A stretch of DNA of 64,000 bases from AV80 sp035536995 (lineage in GTDB: Bacteria; Verrucomicrobiota; Verrucomicrobiia; Chthoniobacterales; UBA10450), in assembly GCA_035536995.1 (NCBI GenBank), contig DATLNB010000049.1, forward strand, positions 1 to 64,000, read 5' to 3'. This document shows, piece by piece, positions 16,183 through 24,967 of this stretch (positions are counted from its first letter, which is position 1; each line of letters opens with the position of its first letter). The notes below the pieces were generated by a model. It was not told the DNA's origin. It saw only the letters and a list, made by a program, of their open reading frames with translations, and did not search any database. Made by a program: the position numbers and the translations under genes.

Positions 16183-18090
16183 GTGTTATCTGGAAGGATG
16201 TCGGACCCGGTTCTAAACGCGATCGCCAGTGCTACCGAACTTGTGGTCCGGTTTGGCAACCAGGCGGTGCTCGATCACGCTACGGTTACGATTCTCGACG
16301 GGGAGCGCGTCGGGTTGGTCGGGCGCAACGGGTCGGGCAAATCGACTTTTCTGCAAATTGCGGCGGGTGTGATGAAGCCGGACGCCGGCGAGTTCAATCG
16401 GCGCCGCGATCTCGTCGTCGGGTACATGCCGCAGATGTTCGAGCTCAATGAAGAAGCAACGGTGCACGCCAATATTCTGTCAGGCGCACAGCGAATTCTC
16501 GATCTGATAGCCGAGTACGAAGAGGCCCCGGCCGAAAGCACTCGAAGCGCTACCCTTCTCGACCAAATCTCCCACTTCGACGGCTGGAATCTCGAGCATC
16601 GGACCAAAAGCTTGATCACAAATCTGCACGCGCCGGATCCCGACCGCATCGTAGGGTCCCTCTCCGGCGGAGAGAAGCGGCGGGTCGCATTGTGCCGCGC
16701 GTTGCTGGCCAGACCGGACTTCCTGATTCTGGACGAACCGACCAACCACCTCGATACCGGATCAATCGAATGGCTCGAGGATTTTCTGGCGCGCTATTCG
16801 GGCACCTGCCTCTTCGTTACTCACGATCGCTATTTCCTCGATCGGGTGGCGACCCGCGTGCTCGAGCTTTCCCGCGGAAAATTCCACAGCTACGACGGCA
16901 ACTACACCGATTACCTCATCGCCCGCGCCGAGCGGCAGGCCGTCGAAGAAATGCAGGAGCGGAAGCGCCAGAAGTTTTTGAAGCGCGAGCTGGCGTGGGT
17001 TCGAAAGGCGCCTCGTGCCCGCAGGACGAAATCGGTCGACCGCGTGGAGCGTTATTTCGAGATGGCGGGGCAGGACGCGCCTGAAGCCGAGCTTGATGTA
17101 GATCTCATCATTCCGCCCGCGCCGAAGCTGGCGAATCGGGTTATCGAACTCCGTGAAGTAGCGATGGAGCTCGGAGGACGCATCTTGTTTGAGAAGCTGT
17201 CTCTCAATCTTGGGGCTCAGGAGCGGCTCGGAATTGTTGGACGAAACGGACTGGGCAAATCGACCCTGCTTAAAATCATGCTTCAGGAGTTGAAGCCGGC
17301 GCGGGGAGCAGTCGAGATCGGCGCGCGCACCGAGATCAACTACGTCGATCAAAATCGGCTCATGCTGGAAGATTCGAAGACGGTCTGGGAAGAAGTAGGC
17401 GAGGGGAGCGAATACGTCCGTCTCGGCGAGGAGAGCGTAACGTTACGCGCCTACCTCCGGCGATTCCTTTTCACGGAGGAGCGCATCAACACAAAAGTCG
17501 ATCAGCTCAGCGGCGGGGAGCGGAGCCGGGTCCTGCTTGCGAAAATCCTGAAACGCGGGGGAAACGTTCTGATTCTCGACGAGCCGACGAACGATCTCGA
17601 TCTCGGAACCCTGCGGTTGCTGGAAGAGGCGCTGGTTTCCTTTGGGGGCGCTGTGATCGTGGTGAGCCACGACCGTTATTTTCTAAACCGCGTCTGCACA
17701 TCAATCCTTGCCTTCGAAGGGGATGGGGTCGTTCGCCGCCACGTCGGCAATTACGATTATTATTTGGAGAAACGTGCGGCAGCCCCGAGCAGCGAGCCCG
17801 CATCGGTGAAAAGGGGCGCGATGCCGGTGGCGGTCCCCGGCCCGAAACCAAAGCCGCGCAAGCTGAAATACAAAGAAGAGCGTGAGCTCGCTGGAATGGA
17901 ATCGGCAATCCTGGCTGCCGAAAGCGAAGTCGCGCGTATTGAAGCTCTTTTCGCGGATCCGGGTTTTTACACGAAGCACGCAGCCGACCTGGCATCGCTG
18001 GAGATCGAGTTGACCCGTGCTCGCCATGAAGTGGCGCGGCTTTATTCACGTTGGGCCGAACTGGGCGAGCTTGCGGCAGAGGCCACCTAA
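16183..18090 (+). CDS. ABC-F family ATP-binding protein (Uup/EttA-like)
   Basis: 635 residues with two ABC ATPase domains and no membrane segments. Domain 1: Walker A GRNGSGKST from 47, signature LSGGE 160-164, LILDEPTNHLD from 181. Domain 2: GRNGLGKST near 352, LSGGER near 441, LILDEPTNDLD. The linker between them is Arg/Lys-rich (RKRQKFLKRELAWVRKAPRARR), as in Uup, and the C-terminus is a coiled coil of about 60 residues. ABC-F proteins act on ribosomes or, for Uup, also on DNA. The GTG is chosen because AAGGGGA lies 4 bases upstream; the ATG at 16198 has no spacing to a ribosome site. Its stop overlaps the convergent gene's. Confidence 0.93.
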   Translation: MLSGRMSDPVLNAIASATELVVRFGNQAVLDHATVTILDGERVGLVGRNGSGKSTFLQIAAGVMKPDAGEFNRRRDLVVGYMPQMFELNEEATVHANILSGAQRILDLIAEYEEAPAESTRSATLLDQISHFDGWNLEHRTKSLITNLHAPDPDRIVGSLSGGEKRRVALCRALLARPDFLILDEPTNHLDTGSIEWLEDFLARYSGTCLFVTHDRYFLDRVATRVLELSRGKFHSYDGNYTDYLIARAERQAVEEMQERKRQKFLKRELAWVRKAPRARRTKSVDRVERYFEMAGQDAPEAELDVDLIIPPAPKLANRVIELREVAMELGGRILFEKLSLNLGAQERLGIVGRNGLGKSTLLKIMLQELKPARGAVEIGARTEINYVDQNRLMLEDSKTVWEEVGEGSEYVRLGEESVTLRAYLRRFLFTEERINTKVDQLSGGERSRVLLAKILKRGGNVLILDEPTNDLDLGTLRLLEEALVSFGGAVIVVSHDRYFLNRVCTSILAFEGDGVVRRHVGNYDYYLEKRAAAPSSEPASVKRGAMPVAVPGPKPKPRKLKYKEERELAGMESAILAAESEVARIEALFADPGFYTKHAADLASLEIELTRARHEVARLYSRWAELGELAAEAT

Positions 18091-18863
18091 TTGCGGATGC
18101 GGTGGGGCCGGCCCATCCACACATCCACGCCCGGCGAATAATTCGCGTCGATAAGGTCGGCGCTGCTCCACCACGCGCCTGTGCTCGCGATGAGCGATTC
18201 ATCGCTCAAACGAAACTCGGCTGGCGCCTGCGGCCACGGCTCGTGCCAGATCCGAAAGAGCCGCCGACGATTTCTTTGTTCGGTGAACGCAGTGTAGCGC
18301 TCGAGCATGAACTCCGAACGCGATCCGCGTTCGCACGGCTGCCAGTCTTGCGCGCAAACCTCGCCAGCGTAATGAAGGCGGCCTTCCACGGCGTCGACTG
18401 TGCCCTTGAGCGAGTCGCCGTTGGCAGCGTGCCGGTAATCCAGATTTCCAAATCGATACGGCAAGCCAAACGTCCGTGGCCCCAACAACACACTGATCCG
18501 GTTCGACAGCCATTCCGCGAGGAAGAAGATGCCGGGCTCTCCCTCGTGCCGAACGTACGTGCGAATGTTGAGGAACTCGTGCGTCGCGATCGGCTTGAGC
18601 AGCCACTCCCCGACAAGGCCGCCGAGCCGCGGTCGCATTCGGACCAGGGTGAAGGCAACGACGCTGACGAATGCCTGGCCGTTACGAAGATCCAGGGTGA
18701 ACGGAACTTGTCGCTGGAGGAGTTCTGGATCCGCCGAGTAATTTATGAAAACAGCGCGGTCCCATCGCGCGAGGAAAAGCGGCTCGCCCCATTTCGAGAG
18801 TAACCGACGCCGGCCCGCTTCGCTGGGGCTCGATGAATTACCTGTAGAGATCGGCGAGTGCAC
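18087..18863 (-). CDS. DUF2071 (YqjF-like) family protein
   Basis: 258 residues. The pattern FLARWDRAVFINYSADPELLQRQVP, then VSVVAFTLVRMRP, LNIRTYVRHEGEPGIFFLAEWLS and a C-terminal HEPWPQAPAEF is typical of DUF2071. The biochemical role is unknown. The GTG start overlaps the 3' end of the preceding epimerase-like gene by 26 bases, so this is the last gene of the operon led by the GbsR/MarR-type regulator. DUF2071 genes commonly accompany DCC-type and epimerase-like genes, as here. Confidence 0.85.
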   Translation of the reverse strand: MHSPISTGNSSSPSEAGRRRLLSKWGEPLFLARWDRAVFINYSADPELLQRQVPFTLDLRNGQAFVSVVAFTLVRMRPRLGGLVGEWLLKPIATHEFLNIRTYVRHEGEPGIFFLAEWLSNRISVLLGPRTFGLPYRFGNLDYRHAANGDSLKGTVDAVEGRLHYAGEVCAQDWQPCERGSRSEFMLERYTAFTEQRNRRRLFRIWHEPWPQAPAEFRLSDESLIASTGAWWSSADLIDANYSPGVDVWMGRPHRIRN

Positions 18864-19749
18864 CTCGAAGCTCGGGAAATTCGAATTGGAATCGTTTTTC
18901 CAGAAATCTAGTCGGCCGGCAGCGCCGGCCGGTCAGGGCGAGGCTCGGTTCGGTGCGCATGAAGAACGCACCAAGCCGGGTCGCCCAAGCGGGAACAGGC
19001 GGACTCCATGGCCGGTGTAAGGCGCGGCGGAGCTCACGCATGAATTCGGCGTTGGTCACCGGATTCGGACCGGTGACGTTAAAGACTCCGGCTATCTCCG
19101 GGCGGTCGATCGCCTCGACGAACATCCGGATCAGATCCGCCACGTGAATCCAACTTATATACTGCCGGCCGTGACCGACGCTGCCACCGAGGAAAAGACG
19201 CGTAAGCCGGCCGAGAACCGGAAGAGCTCCGTTAACGGTGTCCAGCACGATGCCGATGCGCATCACGACTTTTCGCATTCCAAGGGCCTCGACTTTTTCG
19301 AACTCGCCTTCCCAGCGCTCACAAACTTCTTCAGAGAACCCCTGGGCATGCGGCGCATCTTCGTCGCACCAGCGGTCTCCGGGATCGCCGTAAATCGCGA
19401 GCGAGCTGGCCTGGATCCAGACTTCCGGCCGCTGGCGGCAGAGCGAGACGGCTTCTCCCAGAACGCGGACGGAATTAACGCGTGATTCCATTATCTCGCG
19501 GCGATGTTCCGGCGTATGCCGGCAATTCACGCTCCGGCCCGTCAGATTTACGATGGCCCTGGCACCGTCAATTGTCTGCGACCAGTCGCCGAGGCTCTTG
19601 CCATCCCAGTGCAGCTGTCGGAGCGCGCTGCCTTCGCGATCGGCTCCGCGACTCAAAATCACGACTTCGTAGCCCTTTGCGAGCAACGTTTTGGCGAGGG
19701 CCTGCCCAAGAAATCCGCTTCCACCGGCTAAAACAATTCTCGGTTTCAT
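18838..19749 (-). CDS. TIGR01777 family NAD(P)-binding epimerase-like protein
   Basis: 303 residues from the ATG at 19749, which has GGAGG 8 bases upstream and overlaps the previous stop (ATGA). Rossmann start IVLAGGSGFLGQALAKTLL, the family block WDGKSLGDWSQTIDGARAIVNLTGRSVNCRHT, RVNSVRVLGEAV and a C-terminal DUF1731 region (HRPWSPPVPAWATRLGAFF, RPTRFLEKRFQFEFPEL). Related to cell-division inhibitor SulA-like/YfcH proteins; substrate unknown. Second-last gene of the operon. Confidence 0.9.
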   Translation of the reverse strand: MKPRIVLAGGSGFLGQALAKTLLAKGYEVVILSRGADREGSALRQLHWDGKSLGDWSQTIDGARAIVNLTGRSVNCRHTPEHRREIMESRVNSVRVLGEAVSLCRQRPEVWIQASSLAIYGDPGDRWCDEDAPHAQGFSEEVCERWEGEFEKVEALGMRKVVMRIGIVLDTVNGALPVLGRLTRLFLGGSVGHGRQYISWIHVADLIRMFVEAIDRPEIAGVFNVTGPNPVTNAEFMRELRRALHRPWSPPVPAWATRLGAFFMRTEPSLALTGRRCRPTRFLEKRFQFEFPELRGALADLYR

Positions 19750-20099
19750 GTCCGGGCCTCCGGCAGAAGACAGGCGCCACCGTCGCACGACCGACGAGTA
19801 GCGATTTCTTGATAAATCCGGTGCAGCAGTCGCTTCGCGCCCGGAACTTTCGCGAACCAACGAAGGGGAAGACCCCACCAAACAAATTGGGCGAGGAAAA
19901 GAACCGCGTCAGCGCCGCCAAAGACGCGCCCGTCCGCGACGCGAACTCGCATCTCGGTGGGCCGCTCGCCTGCCTGCAATTCCAATTGGAGCGGGGCGAA
20001 GACGAACCGCCGGGAGGTGAATGTCTGCTCAAAGCGCCGCATCATGTTGCGGCACATCCGGCATTCCGCGTCGTAGAGAATCCAGCCACGCATGGTCAT
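19746..20099 (-). CDS. DCC/DUF393 family thiol-disulfide oxidoreductase-like protein
   Basis: 117 residues. It begins MTMRGWILYDAECRMCRNMMRRFE with the family D-x-x-C-x-x-C, then FVFAPLQ, GADAVLFL and a basic C-terminus. These small proteins have a thioredoxin-like fold, predicted redox activity, and no established substrate. The start overlaps the regulator stop by 4 bases (ATGA) and its own stop overlaps the epimerase start, showing translational coupling. Confidence 0.85.
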   Translation of the reverse strand: MTMRGWILYDAECRMCRNMMRRFEQTFTSRRFVFAPLQLELQAGERPTEMRVRVADGRVFGGADAVLFLAQFVWWGLPLRWFAKVPGAKRLLHRIYQEIATRRSCDGGACLLPEART

Positions 20100-20629
20100 T
20101 GTTTTACTCCGAGGAGCTTGAAGGCTTTGTCGCCCAGCTTTGCCAGTTTCAGCACCGCGGAGGTAGGCAATTTCTCGAGCTGGTCATAGGCGCTGGTCGC
20201 GACCTCGAAAAAGGTCATTAAATCGCCGAGCCGTTCGCGAGTATAGGCGTCTGCCGCCCTGGGCTTTCCTGACTCTTCAATGCAATCCCTCAGGACCCGG
20301 AGCGTAGGCTCGATCTCCCGCTTCTTTCGTTCTCGCGCGATGATCCGAAACATCGCGAACACGTCGTGGAGCGACTCGAAATGGTCGCGGCGATCGCCAA
20401 TAACGTGGACGACCCGGATGATGCCCCAGTTTTGGAGCTCGCGCAGGCTCGTGCTGATGTTGGAGCGGGCGACTCCGAGGATTTTGGCGATTTCGTCCGC
20501 GGGAACCGGCTTTTCGGAAAGGAAGAGGAGGGCATGGACCTGCGCAACGGTGCGATTGATGCCCCAGCGGGTCCCCATTTCGCCCCAGTGGAGGATGAAT
20601 TTTTGGGCAACGAGCGGCAGGTCCTTCAT
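20096..20629 (-). CDS. GbsR/MarR-type transcriptional regulator
   Basis: 177 residues, winged-helix DNA-binding protein. The beginning MGTRWGINRTVAQVHALLFLSEKPVPADEIAKILGVARSNISTSLRELQNWGIIR matches the GbsR family, with the recognition helix around 45-62; the C-terminal 90 residues are helical and probably dimerise. It leads the operon regulator, DCC, TIGR01777, DUF2071. The repeats of TAGACTGAAA in its upstream gap may be its operator. The ligand is unknown. Confidence 0.88.
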   Translation of the reverse strand: MKDLPLVAQKFILHWGEMGTRWGINRTVAQVHALLFLSEKPVPADEIAKILGVARSNISTSLRELQNWGIIRVVHVIGDRRDHFESLHDVFAMFRIIARERKKREIEPTLRVLRDCIEESGKPRAADAYTRERLGDLMTFFEVATSAYDQLEKLPTSAVLKLAKLGDKAFKLLGVKQ

Positions 20630-20633
20630 GTTA

Positions 20634-20716
20634 TTCAGTCTTTTCTGTCTAGACTGAAATTAGAGAAGCTCTTGCAGAATTCAATCAAAAAACAGGGATC
20701 AGGTTTTAGACTGAAA
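20634..20716. promoter_or_regulatory. Candidate operator: three copies of an AGACTGAAA motif
   Basis: TAGACTGAAA occurs at 20650-20659 and 20707-20716, and its near complement TTCAGTCT at 20634-20641, giving a 7-bp inverted pair (TTCAGTC/GACTGAA) with a GTCTAGAC palindrome at its inner edge. All lie in the 245-base gap between the regulator gene and rpsL. Autoregulation by the GbsR/MarR-type protein is a reasonable guess. Confidence 0.4.
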
Positions 20717-20730
20717 ATCTGCCGAAAATA

Positions 20731-20761
20731 TTGTTGCGGGGTCAGGATTCGTTCCTATATT
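20731..20761 (+). promoter_or_regulatory. Possible promoter of the rpsL ribosomal operon
   Basis: TTGTTG (20731-20736) and TATATT (20756-20761) are 19 bases apart. This is the only AT-rich stretch upstream of rpsL and is 114 bases from its ATG. The spacing is long, so support is weak. Confidence 0.25.
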
Positions 20762-20833
20762 GCCCGCTCTCCGCATCAGGTGCGTGGGGAAGTGCGTGGG
20801 AAAATAACGCGCCAGCCTGTGCGGTTTTTTTGT

Positions 20834-20869
20834 CGCCCGGATACGATGATCGGGCGGCTTTTAATTTAA
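20834..20869 (+). promoter_or_regulatory. Terminator-like hairpin in the rpsL leader
   Basis: CGCCCG (20834-20839) pairs with CGGGCG (20851-20856) and is followed by GCTTTTAATTT, ending just before the AAGGA ribosome site of rpsL. A run of seven T precedes the stem. Its position after the candidate promoter and before the first gene suits attenuation or autoregulation. Confidence 0.4.
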
Positions 20870-20874
20870 GGAAC

Positions 20875-21282
20875 ATGCCAACTATCAACCAGCTTATTCG
20901 CAAGGGACGAAAGAAGGTCTCGGTGAAATCCAAATCACCGGCCCTCAAGAACTGTCCCCAGCGCCGCGGTGTCTGCACGCAGGTCATGACCCGCACGCCG
21001 AAGAAGCCCAACTCCGCCCTCCGGAAAGTGGCGAAAGTGCGGTTGACGAATGGCCAGGAAGTGATTGCCTACATCCCCGGCGAAGGGCACAATCTGCAGG
21101 AGCACTCGATCGTGCTCGTGCGGGGCGGCAGGGTGAAGGATTTGCCGGGCGTGCGTTACCACATTGTGCGCGGAACGCTCGACAGCCTCGGGGTGGACGG
21201 CCGCCGCCGGAGCCGATCAAAATATGGCGCGAAACGCCCGAAAGCGGGTGGCGATGCCAAGGACGCTAAGGCCAAGAAATAA
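20875..21282 (+). CDS. rpsL: 30S ribosomal protein uS12
   Basis: 135 residues, from ATG with AAGGA 3 bases upstream (upstream frame extension is non-native). MPTINQLIRKGRKKVSVKSK, PKKPNSALRKVAKVRLTNG and the streptomycin-loop region VRGGRVKDLPGVRYHIVRG are diagnostic. It sits in the decoding centre. The Lys-rich tail (AGGDAKDAKAKK) is a little longer than usual. First gene of the str-type cluster; the codon equivalent to K43 keeps Lys in TPKKPN. Confidence 0.97.
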   Translation: MPTINQLIRKGRKKVSVKSKSPALKNCPQRRGVCTQVMTRTPKKPNSALRKVAKVRLTNGQEVIAYIPGEGHNLQEHSIVLVRGGRVKDLPGVRYHIVRGTLDSLGVDGRRRSRSKYGAKRPKAGGDAKDAKAKK

Positions 21283-21313
21283 ATTTTGTTCAGGAAGCTG
21301 AAAACCGAATCTC

Positions 21314-21787
21314 ATGTCTCGCAGGCGGAAAGTTTACAAAAAGGAGGAGAAGCTCGACTCGCGTTATGGCAGTCCTGCGGTGGCCCGCCTTATTTCCACC
21401 GTGATGAAGCGGGGCAAGAAGTCGCTCGCGGAACGGATCGTTTACACCGCGATCGATAAATCGCGCGAAGGTTCGGACGCAGTCGATCCGCTCGAGATCG
21501 TCAACAAGGCGCTGGAGAACGTCCGGCCGCGCCTCGAGGTGAAGTCCCGCCGGGTTGGTGGCGCTACCTATCAGGTGCCAATGGAGGTGACCCCAGCCCG
21601 TCAGGTTTCTCTCGCCATGCGCTGGATCGTGCAATACGCCGACGGGCGCCGCGGTATGCCGATGGCGGAAGCCCTTGCTGCGGAACTGAAAGACGCTGCC
21701 GCCGGCCAGGGCAATGCGATCAAGAAGCGCGACGACACTCACAAGATGGCGCAGGCGAACCGCGCCTTTGCTCATTTCCGCTGGTAA
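21314..21787 (+). CDS. rpsG: 30S ribosomal protein uS7
   Basis: 157 residues, usual length. MSRRRKVYKKEEKLDSRYGSPAVARLISTVMKRGKK, then VKSRRVGGATYQVPMEV and the AMRWIV helix identify S7, the primary assembly protein of the 30S head. It is 31 bases after rpsL and 5 before fusA. No strong ribosome site precedes it. Confidence 0.97.
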   Translation: MSRRRKVYKKEEKLDSRYGSPAVARLISTVMKRGKKSLAERIVYTAIDKSREGSDAVDPLEIVNKALENVRPRLEVKSRRVGGATYQVPMEVTPARQVSLAMRWIVQYADGRRGMPMAEALAAELKDAAAGQGNAIKKRDDTHKMAQANRAFAHFRW

Positions 21788-21792
21788 CGTTT

Positions 21793-23973
21793 ATGGCTAC
21801 TGCAACGCTCGATCAAAAATCCGCCACGGCGAAGAATCCAAATTCGCCGAACCGGAAATTCCCGCTCGAGCGGACGCGGAACATCGGGATTGCCGCGCAC
21901 ATTGACGCGGGCAAAACCACCCGCACCGAGCGCATCCTTTTTTACACCGGCATGATCCACAAGATCGGTGAAGTCCACGAGGGCACGACCGTGACTGACT
22001 GGATGGAGCAGGAGCGCGAGCGTGGCATTACGATCACGTCGGCTGCTACGACCTGCGCCTGGATGCAGAAGAAAGAGGAAGGCGTCTACAAGACTTTTGA
22101 AGGCATCAAGATGCGGGTCAACATCATCGACACTCCCGGCCACGTGGATTTCACGGCCGAAGTCGAGCGTTCGTTGCGCGTTCTCGACGGGGCAATCGCA
22201 GTGTTTGATGCGGTGGCCGGAGTGCAGCCGCAATCGGAGACGGTCTGGCGCCAGGCGAACAAGTACGGCGTCCCGCGGATTGCGTTCATCAACAAGATGG
22301 ACCGGGTGGGCGCGGATTTCGAGATGTCGATCAAGAGCATGCGCGACAAGCTGGCAGCGAACGCGTGGCCGATCCTGATTCCTCTCGGCAGGGAAGATTA
22401 TCTCAAGGGCCAGCTAGACGTTATTAACCGGAAGGCAGTGCTTTATCTCGATAATGACGTGATGGGGTCGACCTACGAGGTCACGGAGATTCCTGCGGAA
22501 GAAAAGGACAAGGTTGAAAAAGCCTACGCGGATCTGGTCGAACAGATTTCGAACCTGGACGATCAACTTGCTGAAGTAGTCCTCGAGGAGCGCGAAGTTA
22601 CGCCGGAAATCCTAAAGGCTGCCATCCGTCGCCAGACGATCGCCAACAAGTTCGTGCCGGTGGTCGGAGGAAGCGCCTTCAAGAACAAGGGTGTGCAATA
22701 CCTCGTTGACGCCGTCATCGATTATCTCCCGGGTCCACTCGACATTCCGCCGGCCAAGGGCATGGAGCCGGACACGCACGAACCGATGGATGCGCCAACG
22801 GATGACAGCGGCACTTTTTGCTCGCTTGCATTCAAGCTTTGGAGCGATCCGTTCGTCGGGAAACTCGTTTTCTTCCGGGTTTATTCCGGGACGCTTTCGA
22901 AGGGCGACACGGTCTACAATCCGCGCACGAACAAACGCGAGCGGATTTCGCGGTTGATCCAGATCCAGGCGGACAAACGCGAAGACATCGAGACCTGTTA
23001 CGCGGGCGATATCGCGGCCATCGTCGGGATCAAGAACATCACCACCGGCGATACGCTCTGCGACGAGGATCATGCGATCCTCCTCGAGCCACCTTCCTTC
23101 CCTGAGCCCGTTATCTCGATGGCGATCGAGCCCAAGACGAAGCAGGACCAGGAAAAAATGGCGACTGCGCTCCAGCGGCTCTCAGAAGAAGATCCGACTT
23201 TCAAAGTTTTCACTCACGAAGACACCGGCCAGACGATCATCGCGGGAATGGGCGAGCTTCACCTCGAAATCATCCGCGACCGAATGCTGCGCGAGTTCAA
23301 AGTCGACGCGAACTCGGGCAAGCCTCAGATCGCTTATCGCGAAACGATCACTTCACCCGCGGACGGTGAAGGAAAGTTGATCAAGCAGTCGGGCGGCCGG
23401 GGACAATACGGTCACGTGATTGTGAAGGTCCAGCCCAACGAGCGAGGCAAAGGCATCACGGTCGAGAACAAGGTCGTCGGCGGAACGATCCCGAAGGATT
23501 ACATTCCGGCCTGCAAAAAAGGCATCGAAGAAGCGATGCTCAACGGCGTGGTCGGCGGCTATCAGGTAATCGATGCGCACGTCGAGATCGTGGACGGCTC
23601 TTATCACGAAGTGGACTCGAACGAAATGGCATTCAAGCTGGCGGCGATTTTCGCAGTAAAAGACGCTTTCAAGAAAGCGAAGCCAATTCTGCTCGAGCCG
23701 ATCATGAAGGTCGAAAATTCTACGCCGGAAGAGTTCCAGGGCGATATCATCGGCGATTTGAATCGCCGGCGTGCCAAGATCAACAGCATCGAAGCGCGGG
23801 GCAATCTCACGATCGTCAACGCGGAAGCGCCGCTCGCTGAGATGTTCGGTTACGCGACCGCGATCCGGTCGTTGTCGAAGGGCCGGTCGAGTTACTCGAT
23901 GGAGCCGTCGCATTTCGAACAAGTCCCGTCCAACCTGGTCAGCGCCATTCTCGACCAAAAGGAGACGAAATGA
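21793..23973 (+). CDS. fusA: Elongation factor G
   Basis: 726 residues. GTPase motifs: P-loop AHIDAGKTT, switch region GEVHEGTTVTDWMEQERERGITI, DTPGHVDF and NKMD. Domains II-V follow, with GRGQYGHV in domain IV and PLAEMFGYATAIRSLSKGRSSYSMEPSHFE at the end. The G domain carries about 15 extra residues between ATTCAW and the DTPGH strand. EF-G drives translocation. Its stop overlaps rpsJ by 4 bases; tuf, often placed here, is absent. Confidence 0.97.
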   Translation: MATATLDQKSATAKNPNSPNRKFPLERTRNIGIAAHIDAGKTTRTERILFYTGMIHKIGEVHEGTTVTDWMEQERERGITITSAATTCAWMQKKEEGVYKTFEGIKMRVNIIDTPGHVDFTAEVERSLRVLDGAIAVFDAVAGVQPQSETVWRQANKYGVPRIAFINKMDRVGADFEMSIKSMRDKLAANAWPILIPLGREDYLKGQLDVINRKAVLYLDNDVMGSTYEVTEIPAEEKDKVEKAYADLVEQISNLDDQLAEVVLEEREVTPEILKAAIRRQTIANKFVPVVGGSAFKNKGVQYLVDAVIDYLPGPLDIPPAKGMEPDTHEPMDAPTDDSGTFCSLAFKLWSDPFVGKLVFFRVYSGTLSKGDTVYNPRTNKRERISRLIQIQADKREDIETCYAGDIAAIVGIKNITTGDTLCDEDHAILLEPPSFPEPVISMAIEPKTKQDQEKMATALQRLSEEDPTFKVFTHEDTGQTIIAGMGELHLEIIRDRMLREFKVDANSGKPQIAYRETITSPADGEGKLIKQSGGRGQYGHVIVKVQPNERGKGITVENKVVGGTIPKDYIPACKKGIEEAMLNGVVGGYQVIDAHVEIVDGSYHEVDSNEMAFKLAAIFAVKDAFKKAKPILLEPIMKVENSTPEEFQGDIIGDLNRRRAKINSIEARGNLTIVNAEAPLAEMFGYATAIRSLSKGRSSYSMEPSHFEQVPSNLVSAILDQKETK

Positions 23974-24281
23974 CGAACGGTCAGCGCATTCGCATTCGTC
24001 TCAAGGCATTCGATCACCGGATGCTGGATCAATCTGCGATCGATATCGTCGAGACCGCGAAGCGGACCGGCGCGCGCGTAGCGGGACCGATCCCGCTCCC
24101 GACCCTGATCGAGAAGTTCACGGTGAACCGTTCCCCGCACGTCGACAAAAAATCGATGGACCAATTTGAGATTCGGACCCACAAGCGCCTGCTCGACATC
24201 ATCGAGCCGACCGCAAAGACGGTCGACGAGCTGAAGAAGCTCAATCTGCCAGCCGGCGTGGACATCACCATCAAGATCTAG
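23970..24281 (+). CDS. rpsJ: 30S ribosomal protein uS10
   Basis: 103 residues. RIRIRLKAFDHRMLDQSAIDIVETAKRTGARVAGPIPLPT and the HVDKKSMDQFEIRTHKRLLDI loop are the S10 signature. S10 belongs to the 30S head and is also NusE in antitermination. Its ATGA overlap with fusA joins the str and S10 gene groups directly. Confidence 0.97.
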   Translation: MTNGQRIRIRLKAFDHRMLDQSAIDIVETAKRTGARVAGPIPLPTLIEKFTVNRSPHVDKKSMDQFEIRTHKRLLDIIEPTAKTVDELKKLNLPAGVDITIKI

Positions 24282-24316
24282 CGAGTCTATTCGAACACTT
24301 TTGCAAACCCGCGAAC

Positions 24317-24967
24317 ATGAGCATCGGTTTATTAGGACAAAAAATAGGCATGACCAGCGTTTACGACGCGAACGGTCGGATGCGTCCTGTAACCGTCATC
24401 GCAGCGGGCGATAACGTCCTCGTCCGCCGGATAACGGCGGAAAATGACGGTTACTCGGCGGTCAAGGTCGGGTTCGGCCCGCAGAAGGAATCGCGAATGA
24501 ACAAGGCTGAGCTCGGCGAGTTCACGAAAGCCGGAGTTGAGCCGAAGAAGTTCGTGCGCGAATTCCGCCTGGACGCGGATGCCGCCGATGGCGACATCAA
24601 CCTGAGCGTCACCCAATTTCAGCCGGGCGATTTTGTGGACGTAATCGGCCGTTCAAAAGGCAAGGGCTTCCAGGGCGTAATGAAGAAGCACAATTTCGCC
24701 GGGCAGGGCGCGGCCCATGGCTCGAAAACGCATCGCCGGAATGGCGCCATCGGTAACCGTTCCACTCCCGGGCGGATTTGGAAGAACATGGGCATGCCCG
24801 GTCACATGGGCGATGAGCGCGTCACGGTGCAGAACCTTCAGGTCATGCAGGTGCGTGAAGCGGAGAAAGTAATTTTGATCAGCGGGGCGGTTCCGGGACC
24901 CAACGGCAGTTATGTGGTTGTCAGGCCGGCCGTCAAGAAACGGACTGAAGGAGGCGCTAAAGAATGA
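24317..24967 (+). CDS. rplC: 50S ribosomal protein uL3
   Basis: 216 residues. GLLGQKIGMTSVYDANG at the start, then the loop with FAGQGAAHGSKTHRRNGAIG and PGRIWKNMGMPGHMGDERVTVQNL are typical of L3, which reaches toward the peptidyl transferase centre. The stop overlaps rplD by 4 bases. Confidence 0.97.
   Translation: MSIGLLGQKIGMTSVYDANGRMRPVTVIAAGDNVLVRRITAENDGYSAVKVGFGPQKESRMNKAELGEFTKAGVEPKKFVREFRLDADAADGDINLSVTQFQPGDFVDVIGRSKGKGFQGVMKKHNFAGQGAAHGSKTHRRNGAIGNRSTPGRIWKNMGMPGHMGDERVTVQNLQVMQVREAEKVILISGAVPGPNGSYVVVRPAVKKRTEGGAKE

Noticed and set aside
20630..20874. tRNA or other stable RNA in the largest gap
   Set aside because: No cloverleaf, no CCA end and no known RNA motif was seen; the gap is explained by operator-like repeats, a weak promoter and a hairpin.
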